From positions 225,067,741 to 225,131,740 of the forward strand of contig CM041465.1 of assembly GCA_023213395.1 (NCBI GenBank): a stretch of DNA of 64,000 nucleotides. The letters are read 5' to 3'. Both the position numbers and the translations under genes were made by a program. Origin of the DNA: Cycas panzhihuaensis (Eukaryota; Cycadophyta). This document shows positions 46,213-58,160 of the stretch, one piece after another (the first letter of the stretch is position 1; the number at the start of each line of letters is the position of its first letter). The notes under the pieces were generated by a model. The model was not told where the DNA came from. It saw only the letters and a list, made by a program, of their open reading frames with translations, and did not search any database.

Positions 46213-46800
46213 TATACCTAAATAAGGAGTTCTTCCATGATCTTGTGATTGACCAAGCTATGTAAGGTCTAGAATTATTTAGTTTAGGTCTAAATTGAGC
46301 CTATTTGTTGTAGGTTCAAAAGCTAGGTGAAGTAATACATATTCCATATATCTTTATATTGCTCTATTAGGCTTTCTTTTAGGAAAAGTTAATTATCATT
46401 CTTCGTCCCCCTATAGAATCTCCTCCACCAATGGAACCATTTTAGTATTTTACAATATAAATTGAGAGAGGTTAATAAGATTTGTTCTTTACTAAATAGG
46501 GCACTTGCTTGGAAGTAGATTTCCATCTGGATGATGTAACTACAGATATCCATCGATTTACGAGCAGCAAAATTTTCTTTAAAAAACTTATTCCCTTAAC
46601 CCCCTTGCATAGTTCAAAATCTCCTTCGTTGAATTCTTATTCTTTCTTCTCATTCCTTTTCTCTTAGAATCTTTCCTTTTTAGAAGCTTCTCCCTCTTAT
46701 TTAGGTATATTTAGTTTGTTATTTATTTAGTTTATTAGATTATGAAGACACCTTAGTTTTTTGCCTTGATGATTCCATTCCTTGGCCCATTAAGGCAAAA
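46213..46800 (-). pseudogene. gag: G2 gag, N-terminal remnant
   Basis: Minus-strand frames carry fragments such as FELCKGVKGISFLKKILLLV and TSSRWKSTSKQVPYLVKNKS with several stops. Position between the G2 5' LTR and Copia-2 fits gag. No PBS could be recognised. Confidence 0.5.
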
Positions 46801-47060
46801 AATAAAGTAGCCCAATATCACCTGAGATGGCCTAAAATAGGGCTGAAGATCTCTATAAATAGGTAGGTGAAAAGGGCTTAAGGAACTCAACTAACAAGGA
46901 AGATGGAGGTCGTCCAAAATAAAAATATAAGGTTAGCTAGAAAATACTTTAAATTCGGCTAATAATAATAATAATAATATCTATATCTACTATATGTCAA
47001 CTAGACTATGAGATAAACATTGGGTTATAAAGTCAGCTAGAATAGGAAAGGAATGCTATA
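46801..47060 (-). repeat. G2 5' LTR (right copy, recognisable part)
   Basis: It matches 20,925-21,170, including CTCTATAAATAGG and a (TAA)n run. The inner boundary toward 46,560-46,800 is not clear. Confidence 0.8.
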
Positions 47061-47065
47061 ATATC

Positions 47066-47269
47066 TCCCTTCAAATCCTTATATGCTAATGAAAATATAT
47101 CCTTGAACTTTATAAATAGAGAAATGACCTTTCTAATTATTTCCATATCTTAATAATCTCTTAGAGCGAGCTCCTTTGATTCCATCTTATAACCTACATT
47201 GATCTTCCTCATTCATAGAGGTACTACATATTTATTACTCAAGGTCTTGTTTAACTCTATCTTTACCCT
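47066..47269 (-). pseudogene. pol: G1 pol segment upstream of RT
   Basis: The minus strand reads KFKDIFSLAYKDLKG (about 47,070-47,125), the conserved DVFAW-like block that precedes the RT in Ty3/gypsy. It is separated from the rest of the RT by G2 and from upstream coding by Copia-4. Confidence 0.8.
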
Positions 47270-47274
47270 GTATG

Positions 47275-47716
47275 TAAAGGAAAATATAGTAGCAAAAGAA
47301 TAGGGCAGAACATGAAAGAGATAATCATAAATCAATATAGATCAAAATATCAATATTCCAATACAAATCTTTAATATAATATTGCACAATAGTAGCATAA
47401 ACATGCGAGCTTGAATCTTTAATCCATTGTTGAAAATAAGCAATACAAATTTCTCAAATGAGGGCGGTGTCTTAAGACACTAGGGTTGCACACCCCTTAA
47501 TATTTATAATTTTGGGGGAGGAGGGAAACTCCTCAACCCCTGAATTCAAAATAATAATAAAATAAAGTTAACTCAAATGAAACTAACTTGAATCAAAGCT
47601 AAACTTACCTTAATTTACCTTGACATATTGAGCATCACATGTCTAAATTGAGGTTGATGAGGTGTATAATCCTGGTTGGAAAGGTATGAGTGGAGTGATG
47701 ATGATTAACTCCAACA
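47275..47716 (-). repeat. Copia-4 3' LTR (left copy)
   Basis: 442 bp, TAAAGGAAAATATAG to ACTCCAACA on the plus strand, matching 53,990-54,430. The terminal TG has become TA. Confidence 0.94.
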
Positions 47717-47728
47717 TTCTCCCCCTTA
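47717..47728 (-). promoter_or_regulatory. Copia-4 polypurine tract
   Basis: TTCTCCCCCTTA on the plus strand, that is AAGGGGGAGAA on the minus strand, adjacent to the LTR. Confidence 0.9.
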
Positions 47729-48452
47729 ATGTCATCACGAACACTTGTATCTTTTCCTTGAACTCATGGAACTTGTACTTGAAAAAAACTTTAAAATTTT
47801 GATCTTTATCAACATGCTTCAACCTTCTTGCAACATATGTCTTTGTATCATGAAGTAATTCAAAAAAGCTATAAGTAAATGATACTTGATTCAAGTATGT
47901 ATGTATAGCTGCAACTTTGACTTTATCAACTGAAGCGTTAAGAAAGCTTTAAATTTAAACTTTATCTTTTGAAGACTTTATGTTGTTATGTGTAACTGTC
48001 ATATCATTAAAATTATTCTTTATCATAACATAGGATTCATTTTCATTCTCCCCCTCAAATGGAGGATTAGATACTTATGTAGCAAGTTGGTTCTGCATTT
48101 GATCTAAATCTTCTTGGGTGTTGTCATTATGATCCACCTATTCTATCACTTGTCTCACATGTTCAACAAAAATATCATCAAATACAAGGAGGGTATCTCC
48201 CCCATAAATAGAAATTAAAATATCCCAAATAGATTTAGAAGTTCTTAGTTCACAAACCTTTGAAAAAATATTATCATTTATAGTGCAAAATAATAAGCCT
48301 AATGTTTCATTATCCTTTCTAAAATTTTCTTTAATATTTAGATCACATTCATGTTGCAGATACTTTAAAAGATCATGTTCAATAAAATAGTCTTGCATAG
48401 TGTTATACCATAGTGAAAAGTTATGGCCATTGAAAATGGAAAATTGTGTCAT
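47729..48452 (-). pseudogene. gag: Copia-4 gag
   Basis: From MTQFSIFNGHNFSLWYNTMQ at 48,452 the frame is open for 104 codons and shows the copia Gag (UBN2) pattern: FNGxNFxLW, LLFCTINDNIF and SKSIWDIL. After TAG at about 48,138 it continues with few stops to 47,643, including YLNQVSFTYSFFELLHDTKT and HEFKEKIQVF. No zinc knuckle was seen. Confidence 0.85.
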
Positions 48453-49129
48453 TTTATCAAGAAAAACTTTAGTATAAAAAGTATGCTTTTATTAAGTAAA
48501 AAAATACTCAATAAATAAATAATGTCTTATATGATGCCAAATATCCTCTTCAAAAAAAATATAATACTCTTTGAAAATAAATAAACTAAATGCAATAAGG
48601 AAATAATGAATATAGAAGCAACTTTGAAATCATATACCAATATCCTTTTAATGATACAAATCTGAAATAAGACCTTAACCTTTGAATTTTCTTCAAATGA
48701 ATAAATATAAATTCTTAATGCAGTAAATCCTTAGCCTTGATGATAATATATAATACTGAAGAAATTAAAATATATGTATATTTTACTTTAAAATATAATG
48801 AGTATGAAGAAACTTTTTAAAAGAAGAGTTATAGAACAACCTTAAGTTTGACTGCTTCAAAAGTATACTAAACAATGTTATAGTAATATGAAACTTCACC
48901 AATATGAAGATTAATAAAATATCTATCCAATGGAACTATCCATTTTGAAAATGGGTTCCTACAAGTTAAATTTGAATGATTCAAAGGTACAGACCTTCTT
49001 TTAAGGCCTAACAGGAGCAGGGAGCTCAAAAAAGCATAAAATTGCTAATAAAACTTTATAAGAAGTTGAAAAATGATTAAATATTATGTAGAAGATTGCT
49101 CAATATACTTTTAGCTAAAAAAATTTGAG

Positions 49130-49165
<36 letters not shown>

Positions 49166-50109
49166 AAAAATAATAGATTTAAGGTAATTAAGTACCTCAA
49201 CTTTGATCGATTTGAATGTCAGTAAACCACTTCAAATCTTATAAAAAACTATGTCAGATCGAAGAGAATTGAGTCAGCTTCAAAATGAAACTAATGGGAC
49301 TAAATTTTGATACAAAACAGAGATGTTATAGTAGAAATGGCAACAGGTATCTTTATGGTAAATTGTTAAGAAAAATGTTGAAAACTACTAAAGTGCCACT
49401 TTCGGCGATTAAAATAGTAGTCAAAATAAATTCTAAAAATTAAAATAAAAAATGGGTAATGAATTTTGTTAGACGCAGATCATTGTAGAATAAATCCAGG
49501 TAGAAAATAGTCATCCGATAATAAAATATAATCAGTTCAAAAAGTGATTTTATAAAAAGTTTAAAAAGGGCTAAAAAATGACTGATTGACTTTAAATCAA
49601 CTGAAACAGGGTCAAATTAGCACCAAATTAGTCATATGACTAGTACAAATTGAACTACAAAATATTTCTGACCTAATGAAACTAGTTTTATCAGAAACTG
49701 ATGACTTGGCGAGGAGTTATGACAAAACTTTGCTAGTAACCCTATGTAAAAATTTAAAAAAATAAAAAATAAAAGAAAAAATATATTAAAGACTTGTTAG
49801 CACCCTTTTGTGATTAGTTACAGTCATATAAAGGTAAAATGAGGTTGGGGGCTGAGAGTGAAAGGGGCTTAAGCCCTTTAAACCCCGGATTTAAAAATTT
49901 ATACAATAAAATTTAATTTTTTTTAAACCGTATATTAAAAATAAAAAATGAAAAAATGAAAGTTTGAACTTGGTTTGGGTACGCTGCTGCGTCGCCCTAC
50001 CGTTGTCGTGCCTTGCACACAGACTGGAACGGAGCTCGAGAAATCTGGAAGAGGCGTTCTAGGAGATCTGGCAGATCTCATCAACTCTGCGAGATAGAGT
50101 AAAAGTAGG
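48453..50109. other. Copia-4 A-rich non-coding stretch
   Basis: It holds no recognised gene. It contains a (TA)n run at 49,132-49,155 and phrases such as GACTGATTGAC typical of untranslated DNA. Confidence 0.6.
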
Positions 50110-51100
50110 AAAGCCAACTGTTGTTTCTGTTGTATCTCCTCCATAATGTATTCCTTCTTATGCAAATGGGCAGTCTCAGTGGAGTGCTGGTTATGTTGCT
50201 TATAGAGGTTATACTAATTATGGGCCATGATAGCAACAGTAGCAACTGCCACAATAGTAAGGTTATGGAGGCTATGGCCAAGGATATCTGCACAGGCCTT
50301 TCCCCAACAAAACTATGGGTGACCTGCACCTATATACTCCACCTCTCAATAGTATCCTGCTGCACAAAAGCCTCCTAATGTTGGACTTCGTGAGATCTCA
50401 CTAGGAAGGACCCTGAATTTAGTTGTTGCTCGGCTTCTATAATCCTTCTGTGAGAGAACCTGTATATTGCTTCAAATTCAAGAGGAATGGGGACTCAAAA
50501 TGGTATTAGGAAGGAATACAACGACCACCTAAAGAAAATATCATGGTTATTCTGGATGTTATTAGTGTTAAAGAACCAGAAGATATCAAAGATGACAAGT
50601 TATCATTTCTTGAAGCAATCCAAGTTATTTCTATTATTCCAGAAATAATAGAAGTTCCCACCAATAAAGCAACTTTTTCCTTTCTGCAAATTAGTCTTAT
50701 GAAGCTATGAAAGAAAAACAGTAATCTGAAAGAAGAAGATTGGTTCATAAAGTAGTGGAGCTAATTGCATCTCATCTAAGAAAGTTTTTGGTTGATCGCA
50801 GTGTTCTTCCTCTATTTGAGTCAAACTTGGGCAAAGAAAAAAAAACCTTATTTGTCAAAGGCAGAAAGAAGAAAACTCAAGAAAGGATCAAAGGACAACG
50901 CTGAAAGTAGAAGTGAACAAGAGTTACGTAAAGAATGGCCCTACGAAATCTCAGTGAGTCACCCCAAACACGTAAGGCTTTCCGTAATCGGGTCTCAAAA
51001 TCGTGTTGCAGACCACAAAACCATCGTACAAAAAGTTGTTTTCAAAATATATTGGAGAGGTTTTGAGAGTCCAAAAGGTGGACGATAATCTCCTTTGTGG
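50110..51100 (+). pseudogene. Coding-like captured sequence in Copia-4 (antisense to element)
   Basis: I do not recognise the gene. On the plus strand, reading frames look like a normal protein with stops at Gln sites: a Gly/Tyr/Gln-rich part (AYRGYTNYG, GYGGYGQGY, about 50,190-50,295), an acidic middle (NIMVILDVISVKEPEDIKDD, about 50,536-50,600), then [20 protein letters not shown] and [12 protein letters not shown] in a shifted frame (about 50,747-50,850). The open frame 50,792-51,088 contains [20 protein letters not shown], which recalls a motif of NEMF/NFACT-type proteins, but a frame alternative exists. It bears no retroelement motif. Transduplicated host sequence is the likeliest reading. 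Confidence 0.45.
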
Positions 51101-52715
51101 CAATCACTAGAAGCTACTATCACAGTGCATATGGAATTATTATTATATACAATGTCATCAACCAAGAGAGTTTCAACAATGTGAAATAATGGCAAAGGAA
51201 ATGCTGTCAGAAATTAGTCCTTGTGTAAGATCAAGCTTGACGTTTATTGGCACATTTCTTGCATCAAAAGTTTATTCTGTATTCTTTCTTTAAGAATGAA
51301 CGACATGTGATTTCAAAGATTGTTGTGGCTCTTTACCTGTAGATAGAAAAAGTTACTGGTCGAAAAGATTTTTCACGGGTTTATATGGCAGTTTCACTTG
51401 TGAGGTTGTAGATGGAGGAATTGTAGAGGAAGCCACTGTCTAACAATAAAAGTGGTGCTTCAAGCCCAAGCTACACTTGGTGCACTTATGTTTTAGTGTT
51501 CAAGCTTTGGAGGTGAACCATATTTTATCAGCAATCCACCATAAAAAATTGATGGACATAATAATTCTTTCTCTTGTAGCATCCACATATACGGTTTTTA
51601 TTTTGATCTATTGGCTTTTAAAGTAACCTATTTAATATTGCTCTAGAAAGTATGGTTTATCTGTTTGTATGCAAGTAGCTTCAAGCTAAAGACTGTTATT
51701 TTTGAAGAACACACAAGAAAATTTTATTGACCATCTGAATTTGAGAGTGAATAATTTGACTGTAACCTGACTACCTATTTACATTTTGGAGGCTTGGTGC
51801 AATGAAAAAATTTTAGTATAGTTACAGTAAACTTTTAGAGTTTAAGCTTGTGTTGCAAAAGGCAAGTGCATTCTTCTCTTCTCCACGAAGTAATGTAACT
51901 ATTTATCAAAGAGAAAGGGAAGAAACCCTTTATAGTCCCTTGTTATTGGAGCAAGAGTGTGCAGATCTTTTAAATATATTGATATAAGAAGTACATATAT
52001 TTGTATTAAATAAATTTATATTGTCTGCTTGGATTGGGTGGTGCAGTCTGTAAGATTTTGAGACTGCTATTTAGCCTTATATCACAACAATGGAGCTGGA
52101 TGATGAGGATATCTCGTATACCACAAATAGGGCTACTATTGGAGCTCTTTCAAAATTGAGAAGCAGTTTAGCAAGAGTCTTTGCAATTTGAAAAAACTTG
52201 TGCAGAAAGTTGAATGACAATTTATTTGACCCAAAGAGTAAATCAAAAGGCAAAGGTAAAGGTTTTGATCTTACTCCTATTGCAACTTTAGACAAATTCT
52301 TGTCTTCAAGTGCATGGAGATGTCTTTTCTTCAAATTGAATACTTAGATTCTGCTGTAGAGAAAATGATATCCCCAAAGTTAGATGCTTCACAAGGCTTA
52401 AGTGCTGCAGATCGAGAGGATGTACAGATCAGATCAAAACCAAAGAAAACTGGTGATGTGAAGATGCAGATCTAATTATTAATATTGTAATGATTGCAGG
52501 TTATGCTTCAAAAATGGACAAGTTTAGATTTTACCTTCTTAGCTACCAATTTCAAATGTAAACCCAAGATCTATTTTGAAATGGAAACAAGTACTAATGA
52601 AAAAGGTTGTTTTCCAGTATATTATTATCAAATTTTTGCATATGAATTTCTTGTTCTGGTTGAGGAACTCTTACAGAAATATGTGTCGGATCTTGTAGAA
52701 AAAGATGAAAAATAA
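51101..52715 (+). pseudogene. Further coding-like pieces in Copia-4
   Basis: Pieces on the plus strand read like protein over short spans: HVISKIVVALYL and VTGRKDFSRVYMAVSLVRL (about 51,308-51,410), MELDDEDISYTTNRATIGAL and SKGKGKGFDLTPIATLDKFL (about 52,090-52,300), and an open frame 52,494-52,715. TTGCAG just before GTTATG at 52,500 looks like a splice acceptor. They may be exons of the same captured gene separated by intron remnants. No family is recognised. Confidence 0.3.
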
Positions 52716-53975
52716 ATCAATAATATAAGAAGTATTAATGTGTATATGTCCTTTTTCTTCTAATAGTCCACTTGGGATATTACAACTCAATGAGTTTTGA
52801 TATCACATTCAAAGATAGCTTGACAAAAAATGAAACTGGATTCGTATGGCTATTTTTGTACTTTTAACAAAACCACAATGAACTAAAAAAAAATTCAGAT
52901 ATTTTGACAAAAATATATCAAGCACATAAAATGTATATATATGTACTTGAGATCTTTTTAGAATAAAAAATAGATAATATGTTGCAGATATATCAAAAAT
53001 ATATATTTAAATCTAAAAAGGAAACTGAATAACCTGGAAAAATGTAGCTGTAGTAGACTTGTAGCAGTGAAATTTATTGTATATCTTCTTTAGAAGGCTG
53101 AATATACCCCAAATAATTATAGATCTGGTAATGTAGTTAATTTATAGACGAAAAATAGGCTTCAAAAGCTTCTAGTAAATAGATCTATAGTATATACTTT
53201 TTCAAAAAGTTAAATATGCTCCAAAGATTATAGATCTGTAAAAAACTTGAAAATATAGTCAAAATATATGATGAAAAAAACATAGATTTGAAAAGAAATA
53301 TAGCAGATCTGAACTAAATATTGCAAATTTAAAATAACTATGCCATAAAATATTGTAATACTTCCTTAAATAAGCAGATTTGAAGTAAAAACTAATAGAT
53401 CTGAAAAAATATTGAATATTTAAATAGAATAAACCAAGAAACTATCAAATATTTGATAGAAAGAGCAGATCTGAAAAATATAAGCTAGATCTGCAGAAAA
53501 CTATGGTAGATCTGAAGTAAAAATTACAGATCTTGAAGAAAAACTATATGAATCTTGCATGTAATTGATCTTCTTTGCAGATCTGCGAAAAATATTAGAT
53601 AAGTAGACAAAAAATACTTGAAAATTTTGTTTAATATGTGATAAAAACTGTAGATATGAAAAATATATATATCAAATATGATAAAAAACTTGAATACAAT
53701 AACTTACTATTGAAATACGTTGATCTCCTTCATAGATATGGAAATATAGCCAAAAATCTACATAAATCTAAAAAAAATCTAAAGTATATTTGTTATACCA
53801 GAAAATAGCTCAATAATAATCCAAACTTGATGAGAAATAGAAGAAATTTACTGAAAAAAATTTGTAGAAAATGTATAGAACCAATATTGCTTACTGTGAG
53901 TAAATCTGCTTCAAGAAACTTCTTGCTTCTTTGAAAAAACTTCAACAAGGATATGCAATGGCCTAACGAATCTTT
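52716..53975. repeat. AGATCTG-rich leader of Copia-4
   Basis: Between about 53,050 and 53,770 the motif AGATCTG or TAGATCTG returns many times at irregular spacing of 20-60 bp, surrounded by A-rich DNA. It is next to the PBS end. There is no open frame. Confidence 0.65.
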
Positions 53976-53987
53976 GCTCTAATACCA
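53976..53987 (-). promoter_or_regulatory. Copia-4 primer-binding site
   Basis: GCTCTAATACCA on the plus strand is TGGTATTAGAGC on the minus strand, one transition from the initiator-tRNA-Met type. Confidence 0.9.
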
Positions 53988-53989
53988 AA

Positions 53990-54430
53990 TGAAGGAAAAT
54001 ATAATAGCAGGAGAACAGGACAGAACATGAAAGAGATAATCATAAATCAATATAGATCAACATATCAATATTTCAATAAAAATCTTCAATACAATGTTGC
54101 ACAATAGTAGCATAAACATGGGAGCTCAAATATTCAATCCATTGTTGAAAGTGAGTAATACAAATTTTTCAAATGAGGACGGTGTCTTAAAACACCAGGG
54201 TTGCACACCCCTTAATATTTATAATTTTGGGGGAGGAGGGAAACTCCTCAACCCCTAAATTTAAAATAATAATAAAATAAAGTTAACTTAACTCAAATGA
54301 AACTAACTTGAATCAAAGTTAAACTTACCTTAATTTACCATGACATATTGAGCATCACATGTCTAAATTGAGGTTGATGAGGTGTATAATCCTGGTTGGA
54401 AAGGTGGGAGTGGAGTGATTAACTCCAACA
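53990..54430 (-). repeat. Copia-4 5' LTR (right copy)
   Basis: 441 bp, TGAAGGAAAATAT to ACTCCAACA, matching the left copy closely by eye. Confidence 0.94.
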
Positions 54431-54435
54431 GTATG

Positions 54436-54690
54436 CTAGTTTTATATGGACCAACCTATCCCTATACTCCATTGTTACATAGGCTAATGGAAATTATCTT
54501 ACCCATTCCTCAGTCATTTCTATGATCATAATGTCTATTCTTACAATACTTTTCCTAGTTCTCCCTCTTCACAACTAAAATTCTTGTTTTAAGTCAAGAA
54601 AGACTTCCATTCTTGTGACAGACTATTTTTAAGTTAAGCCAAAATTGGGTGCTCTCACCACTCCATCTATATCTAGAGAGTTATGGTAAC
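54436..54690 (-). pseudogene. G1 segment between Copia-4 and Copia-5
   Basis: A 255-bp piece of G1, likely the region between protease and RT on the minus strand. No motif survives. Confidence 0.4.
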
Positions 54691-55177
54691 TATTAAAGTA
54701 TGTGATAATCATATATATGTAATGCTTAATGTAAATGATATACACAAACACCATCCCACCATTCACATACATCAAGATATATGAGATGTACACATGTCTG
54801 TATAATCACACTATTGGTTGATGTAAAGGCTTGTGGCACATCATAGGCTACTTATAAGGTGCACAATATTATAAATATATATACACACCACTTAAGAACT
54901 TGAGAAAGGATGAGAAAGATTAAAGACATGGAAATGTAATCTTTATTATTATAAGAGGTGTCCTAACTCCACCTTCTCTTATGGTCTTTTCTACACTAGG
55001 TTTTTCACATATAAATCTTAGTGTCTATCTCTTGTGGTGATGCATACTTAATGCTTATTGAATGCTTTACATGTTTGATGTTTACTTTACATTTTGATTT
55101 ATTCACTTGTGTACTTATCTCATGAGTCAATTCTGCTATCATATATTTTAACATGGTATTAAAATAATATTTTAACA
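54691..55177 (+). repeat. Copia-5 5' LTR
   Basis: TATTAAAGTATG to TTTTAACA. It matches 58,161-58,637, for example ACATCAAGATATATGAGATG and CTCCACCTTCTCTT. Near its end it has ACATGGTATTAAAATAA, a decayed PBS-like motif inside the LTR. Confidence 0.92.
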
Positions 55178-55190
55178 TGGTATCAGAGCC
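55178..55190 (+). promoter_or_regulatory. Copia-5 primer-binding site
   Basis: TGGTATCAGAGCC is an exact match to the initiator-tRNA-Met type PBS and directly abuts the LTR. Confidence 0.93.
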
Positions 55191-58148
55191 ACGGTTATAA
55201 GATCTTATGCAATAGGAAGATAGCCTATGTGAGTCAGTATGATGAGCTAGTATGAGTCATGACAACAACTAGATATAAGGTATATTTATTAAGCCAAAAG
55301 TTTGAATATACTAGTGTTATGTTAGTGATCCAACCATATACAGGAGGTGAAGTAGATAATGACGGTATGTTAATATGTTGTTTTATTATAAACATTTATT
55401 TAAATCATATTGGTGCCCTGTTCAATAAATATATAGGTATAAAATTAAGTCTATCATATATGATATTTTATTCATTAGTGAAGACTATTGTGAGTGTCTA
55501 ATTAAAGGATTCAGTATCATTTATGAATCACTCTAAAGGTATTTATGAGTGTCTCACAGTGAGATTCATTGCTAGAATGAAGTCATAACCCATTAATCAA
55601 TAAGAAAACAAGTAAGCAGTAGGCTTGTATAACAACATGTTGATATGTATGACATAAGTGATATTTTGATAGGTGTAAAACACATGTTTTTGATAGCATA
55701 AAAAGGTATGTGATACTTGATTTGATAGTGCCATCATTAATTATGTGGGCATGAGAAAATTATATGAGGGTATATGTGAAACAATTTTTGGTGGCACATA
55801 TGGAATGATTTGATCATTATATAAGCAAGGGCATATTTTGAAATAATTTAATAGTGGCATAAAATATTTATAAGGACATATATATATATGAGGAGGTAGT
55901 TTTAAATGGAGGAGACATGCCCAAACCTTATCTAACTATAAGAATAAAACTAGGCAAGTAAAACCTAGTGCTTCTATGAAAAAAATCCACATTATAGCCA
56001 TCCTTTATATTACAACTTTAGTGCTTGGTAACATTGTATAGCCATTGATCATTGTAGATCCCCTAGACCTTTGATTTTTACAGATAGCCAATAAGAGACA
56101 AAGACCCATAAAGGGGGGTCATATAGCATCTATATGGAGATTGAAGTCACCACCCATAGATTGAAGGAAGGCATGATAAGGCTAGCTACCCCTATGGATT
56201 CTAGCCATAAACTAAGTTGCCAGATCCTACCCATCATATTGAGGACACCACTCGATGCAAAGGGAAGCATGGAGCAACACAAGTCAAAGAAGCCACAAAA
56301 ATCTATAGTCATATGTAAAAAACATTGCAACAAAACCTTACAAATGGAGGTAAGCCATGAAGAAAATATGACTATCTAACTAAGATCTACCCTACATAGA
56401 GTCTACTCTGCCTACATAGCTATAGAGGTAATATAAATGCCACCTGAATCTTACACAGCCACTAGATTTCACCACTACTATGCCTACAATGCCATATACA
56501 GCCATTACACAAATACCAAGAAAGTTCAAATGTAGAGTGGAATGGTAAATGTTGAAAGCCCATGTTCAATAGAAACTGAGGATGCCCTAAAACATTGAAT
56601 GAATAATCATGTGATTATGGAGTTATAATCATAAACATAAGATCGATTTCATGAAGAAGATGAATTCATCATGGAAGAGAAATCTAGTCACATGTAGAGA
56701 AAAACATCCACAGTTGATGGAAATGCATGCCATGAACAATTAGTTGTAGTCAAAGAATATACAAACATCACGATCTAGTTTAATCCATGTAGGCCTGTGA
56801 AGCTCACGCCACTTCTACACATGAAGAAAATCTGTTGCCTACATACACGAAGATAGATTAGTCACATTTTGATTTTTTGATATAGATAAAGTTTTGAAAC
56901 CATAAAAGAAATTGTAGGTTTATTGATAAATTTAAGTAAATTTGATAATCATTTCAAATATAGTTGTAGCCTATTGTTTATCAATAAGAGGTCACATGGC
57001 AAGCCCATGAGACTTAGGTCTACGCAACAAAGGGGGAAGATTCTAAAATAGAGTAAACTAAATTGGATCTCTTTTTTTTTTTTTCTAATATGATATTTGA
57101 TAATTTTTTAAATTTTCCACCTATTTATTAAGGATTGCATAGTTTTTTATGACATATTGGTATATTTTCTTTCATTACTCATCACTTGTATATTAAAATT
57201 AGGTGTCATCAGTTATGTTGGAAAGAGAACTTTGAGATGGTTGAAATTAGTGGTCATACAACATACTTCAAACAACAGATGATAGAGAAAATAAAGGGTA
57301 CAGTCAATACAAGTTCTCAAAACCCTATAAAAGATGAATTTCATAACTGTTTTTAGAAAAAATTTAGTATATTTTCATGTTTTCAAAGGCTCTAGTCATA
57401 ATGGTAAAGTTATTTTTAAAAGATAGTAGAAAAAAAATAAAGTTTAGTTTAAAAGTAAATAAATTAAGGCTTATTTATAACATTTTAAGGCATGAAGTTA
57501 GTCAAAAAATTCATGAAGTAAGAATTATTTGATAAATTTATGATATGAAAAATCCTTAATATGTTGGACATGCATTATTTCCCTTGGAAAAACACATTTA
57601 GTTTGTTGATTAATGACACCACCTGGTAAGAGTACCTAACTTGATTAGTGATGAGATAAGAAATCTACATATTAATGAGATAAAGAAAAGTCTCCTATTG
57701 CATACCAAGTATTATCTATAGATGAGATCCAATTGATGTTTAGATATTGATATGGTCTAATTGAAAGAAAGAAAGAAGAAACTCTTATACAAGAAAATTG
57801 AAAGAATGATGAATCATGTATCTAAAGTAATTACCTAGAAAATTAATGATTGCAAAGGCTGGTTATCCATGTATTTTGATAAACGGTTATTGCTTTATAT
57901 GGACTTAAATTTTTTTTTTTTTGGTTTCTTGATTTGATAAATGGTTGATAAAATATTAATCATGTTTGACAGAACATTTATTAAAAGTGGCTATACAAGT
58001 GAAGATATGAAGATGTATATGAAAATACTTCATATATATTGATCTTAATGATGGTTTATAGATTACAAGTTATAAGTGATACATCATATAGATACATGTT
58101 ATAGGTTCTAGCATATAGGTTAAAGATTAAGGGATGATGACAATAAAG
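55191..58148 (+). other. Copia-5 internal region, no recognised gene
   Basis: Two short open frames (55,259-55,501 and 56,134-56,379) resemble no known family. The second (MEIEVTTHRLKEGMIRLATP) is rich in Lys and His and could be chance. The rest is AT-rich, with poly(T) at about 57,070 and 57,910. Confidence 0.6.
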
Positions 58149-58151
58149 ATT

Positions 58152-58160
58152 AAGGGGGAA
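58152..58160 (+). promoter_or_regulatory. Copia-5 polypurine tract
   Basis: AAGGGGGAA directly before TGTTAAAATATG. Confidence 0.9.

Larger units (their letters stand above)
20668..47060 (-). mobile_element. Ty3/gypsy chromovirus G2, split by X and Copia-2
   Basis: Minus-strand order from the right: LTR (right end 47,060), gag remnants (46.2-46.7 and 33.3-33.55 kb), zinc knuckle (about 33.26 kb), protease (about 33.02 kb), RT (23.1-24.2 kb), RNase H (22.7-23.0 kb), integrase (21.7-22.26 kb), chromodomain (about 21.27 kb), polypurine tract (21,172) and LTR (20,668-21,170). The flanks GCACC (20,663-20,667) and ATATC (47,061-47,065) differ only by three transitions of the kind expected from deamination, so they are plausible decayed target duplications. 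G1 coding reads on across the insertion point. Confidence 0.85.
47275..54430 (-). mobile_element. Copia-4, large non-autonomous copia element
   Basis: LTRs of 442 and 441 bp are flanked by perfect GTATG (47,270-47,274 and 54,431-54,435). On the minus strand: LTR, PBS, about 5.5 kb without retroelement coding, a gag gene near the 3' end, then a polypurine tract and LTR. Protease, integrase, RT and RNase H are absent, so movement would have needed enzymes in trans. The 5.5 kb part contains coding-like sequence on the opposite strand. Confidence 0.9.

Noticed and set aside
50792-51088. Naming the captured sequence as a NEMF/NFACT gene
   Set aside because: The [14 protein letters not shown] motif is short and basic, and an overlapping frame also looks coding. 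Without a search the name would be a guess.
53040-53780. CRISPR-like array
   Set aside because: The AGATCTG motif is far too short and irregular, and the window is plant DNA.
56134-56379. 81-codon frame in Copia-5 as a gene
   Set aside because: No family resemblance, no conservation evidence, and a length expected by chance in this much sequence.
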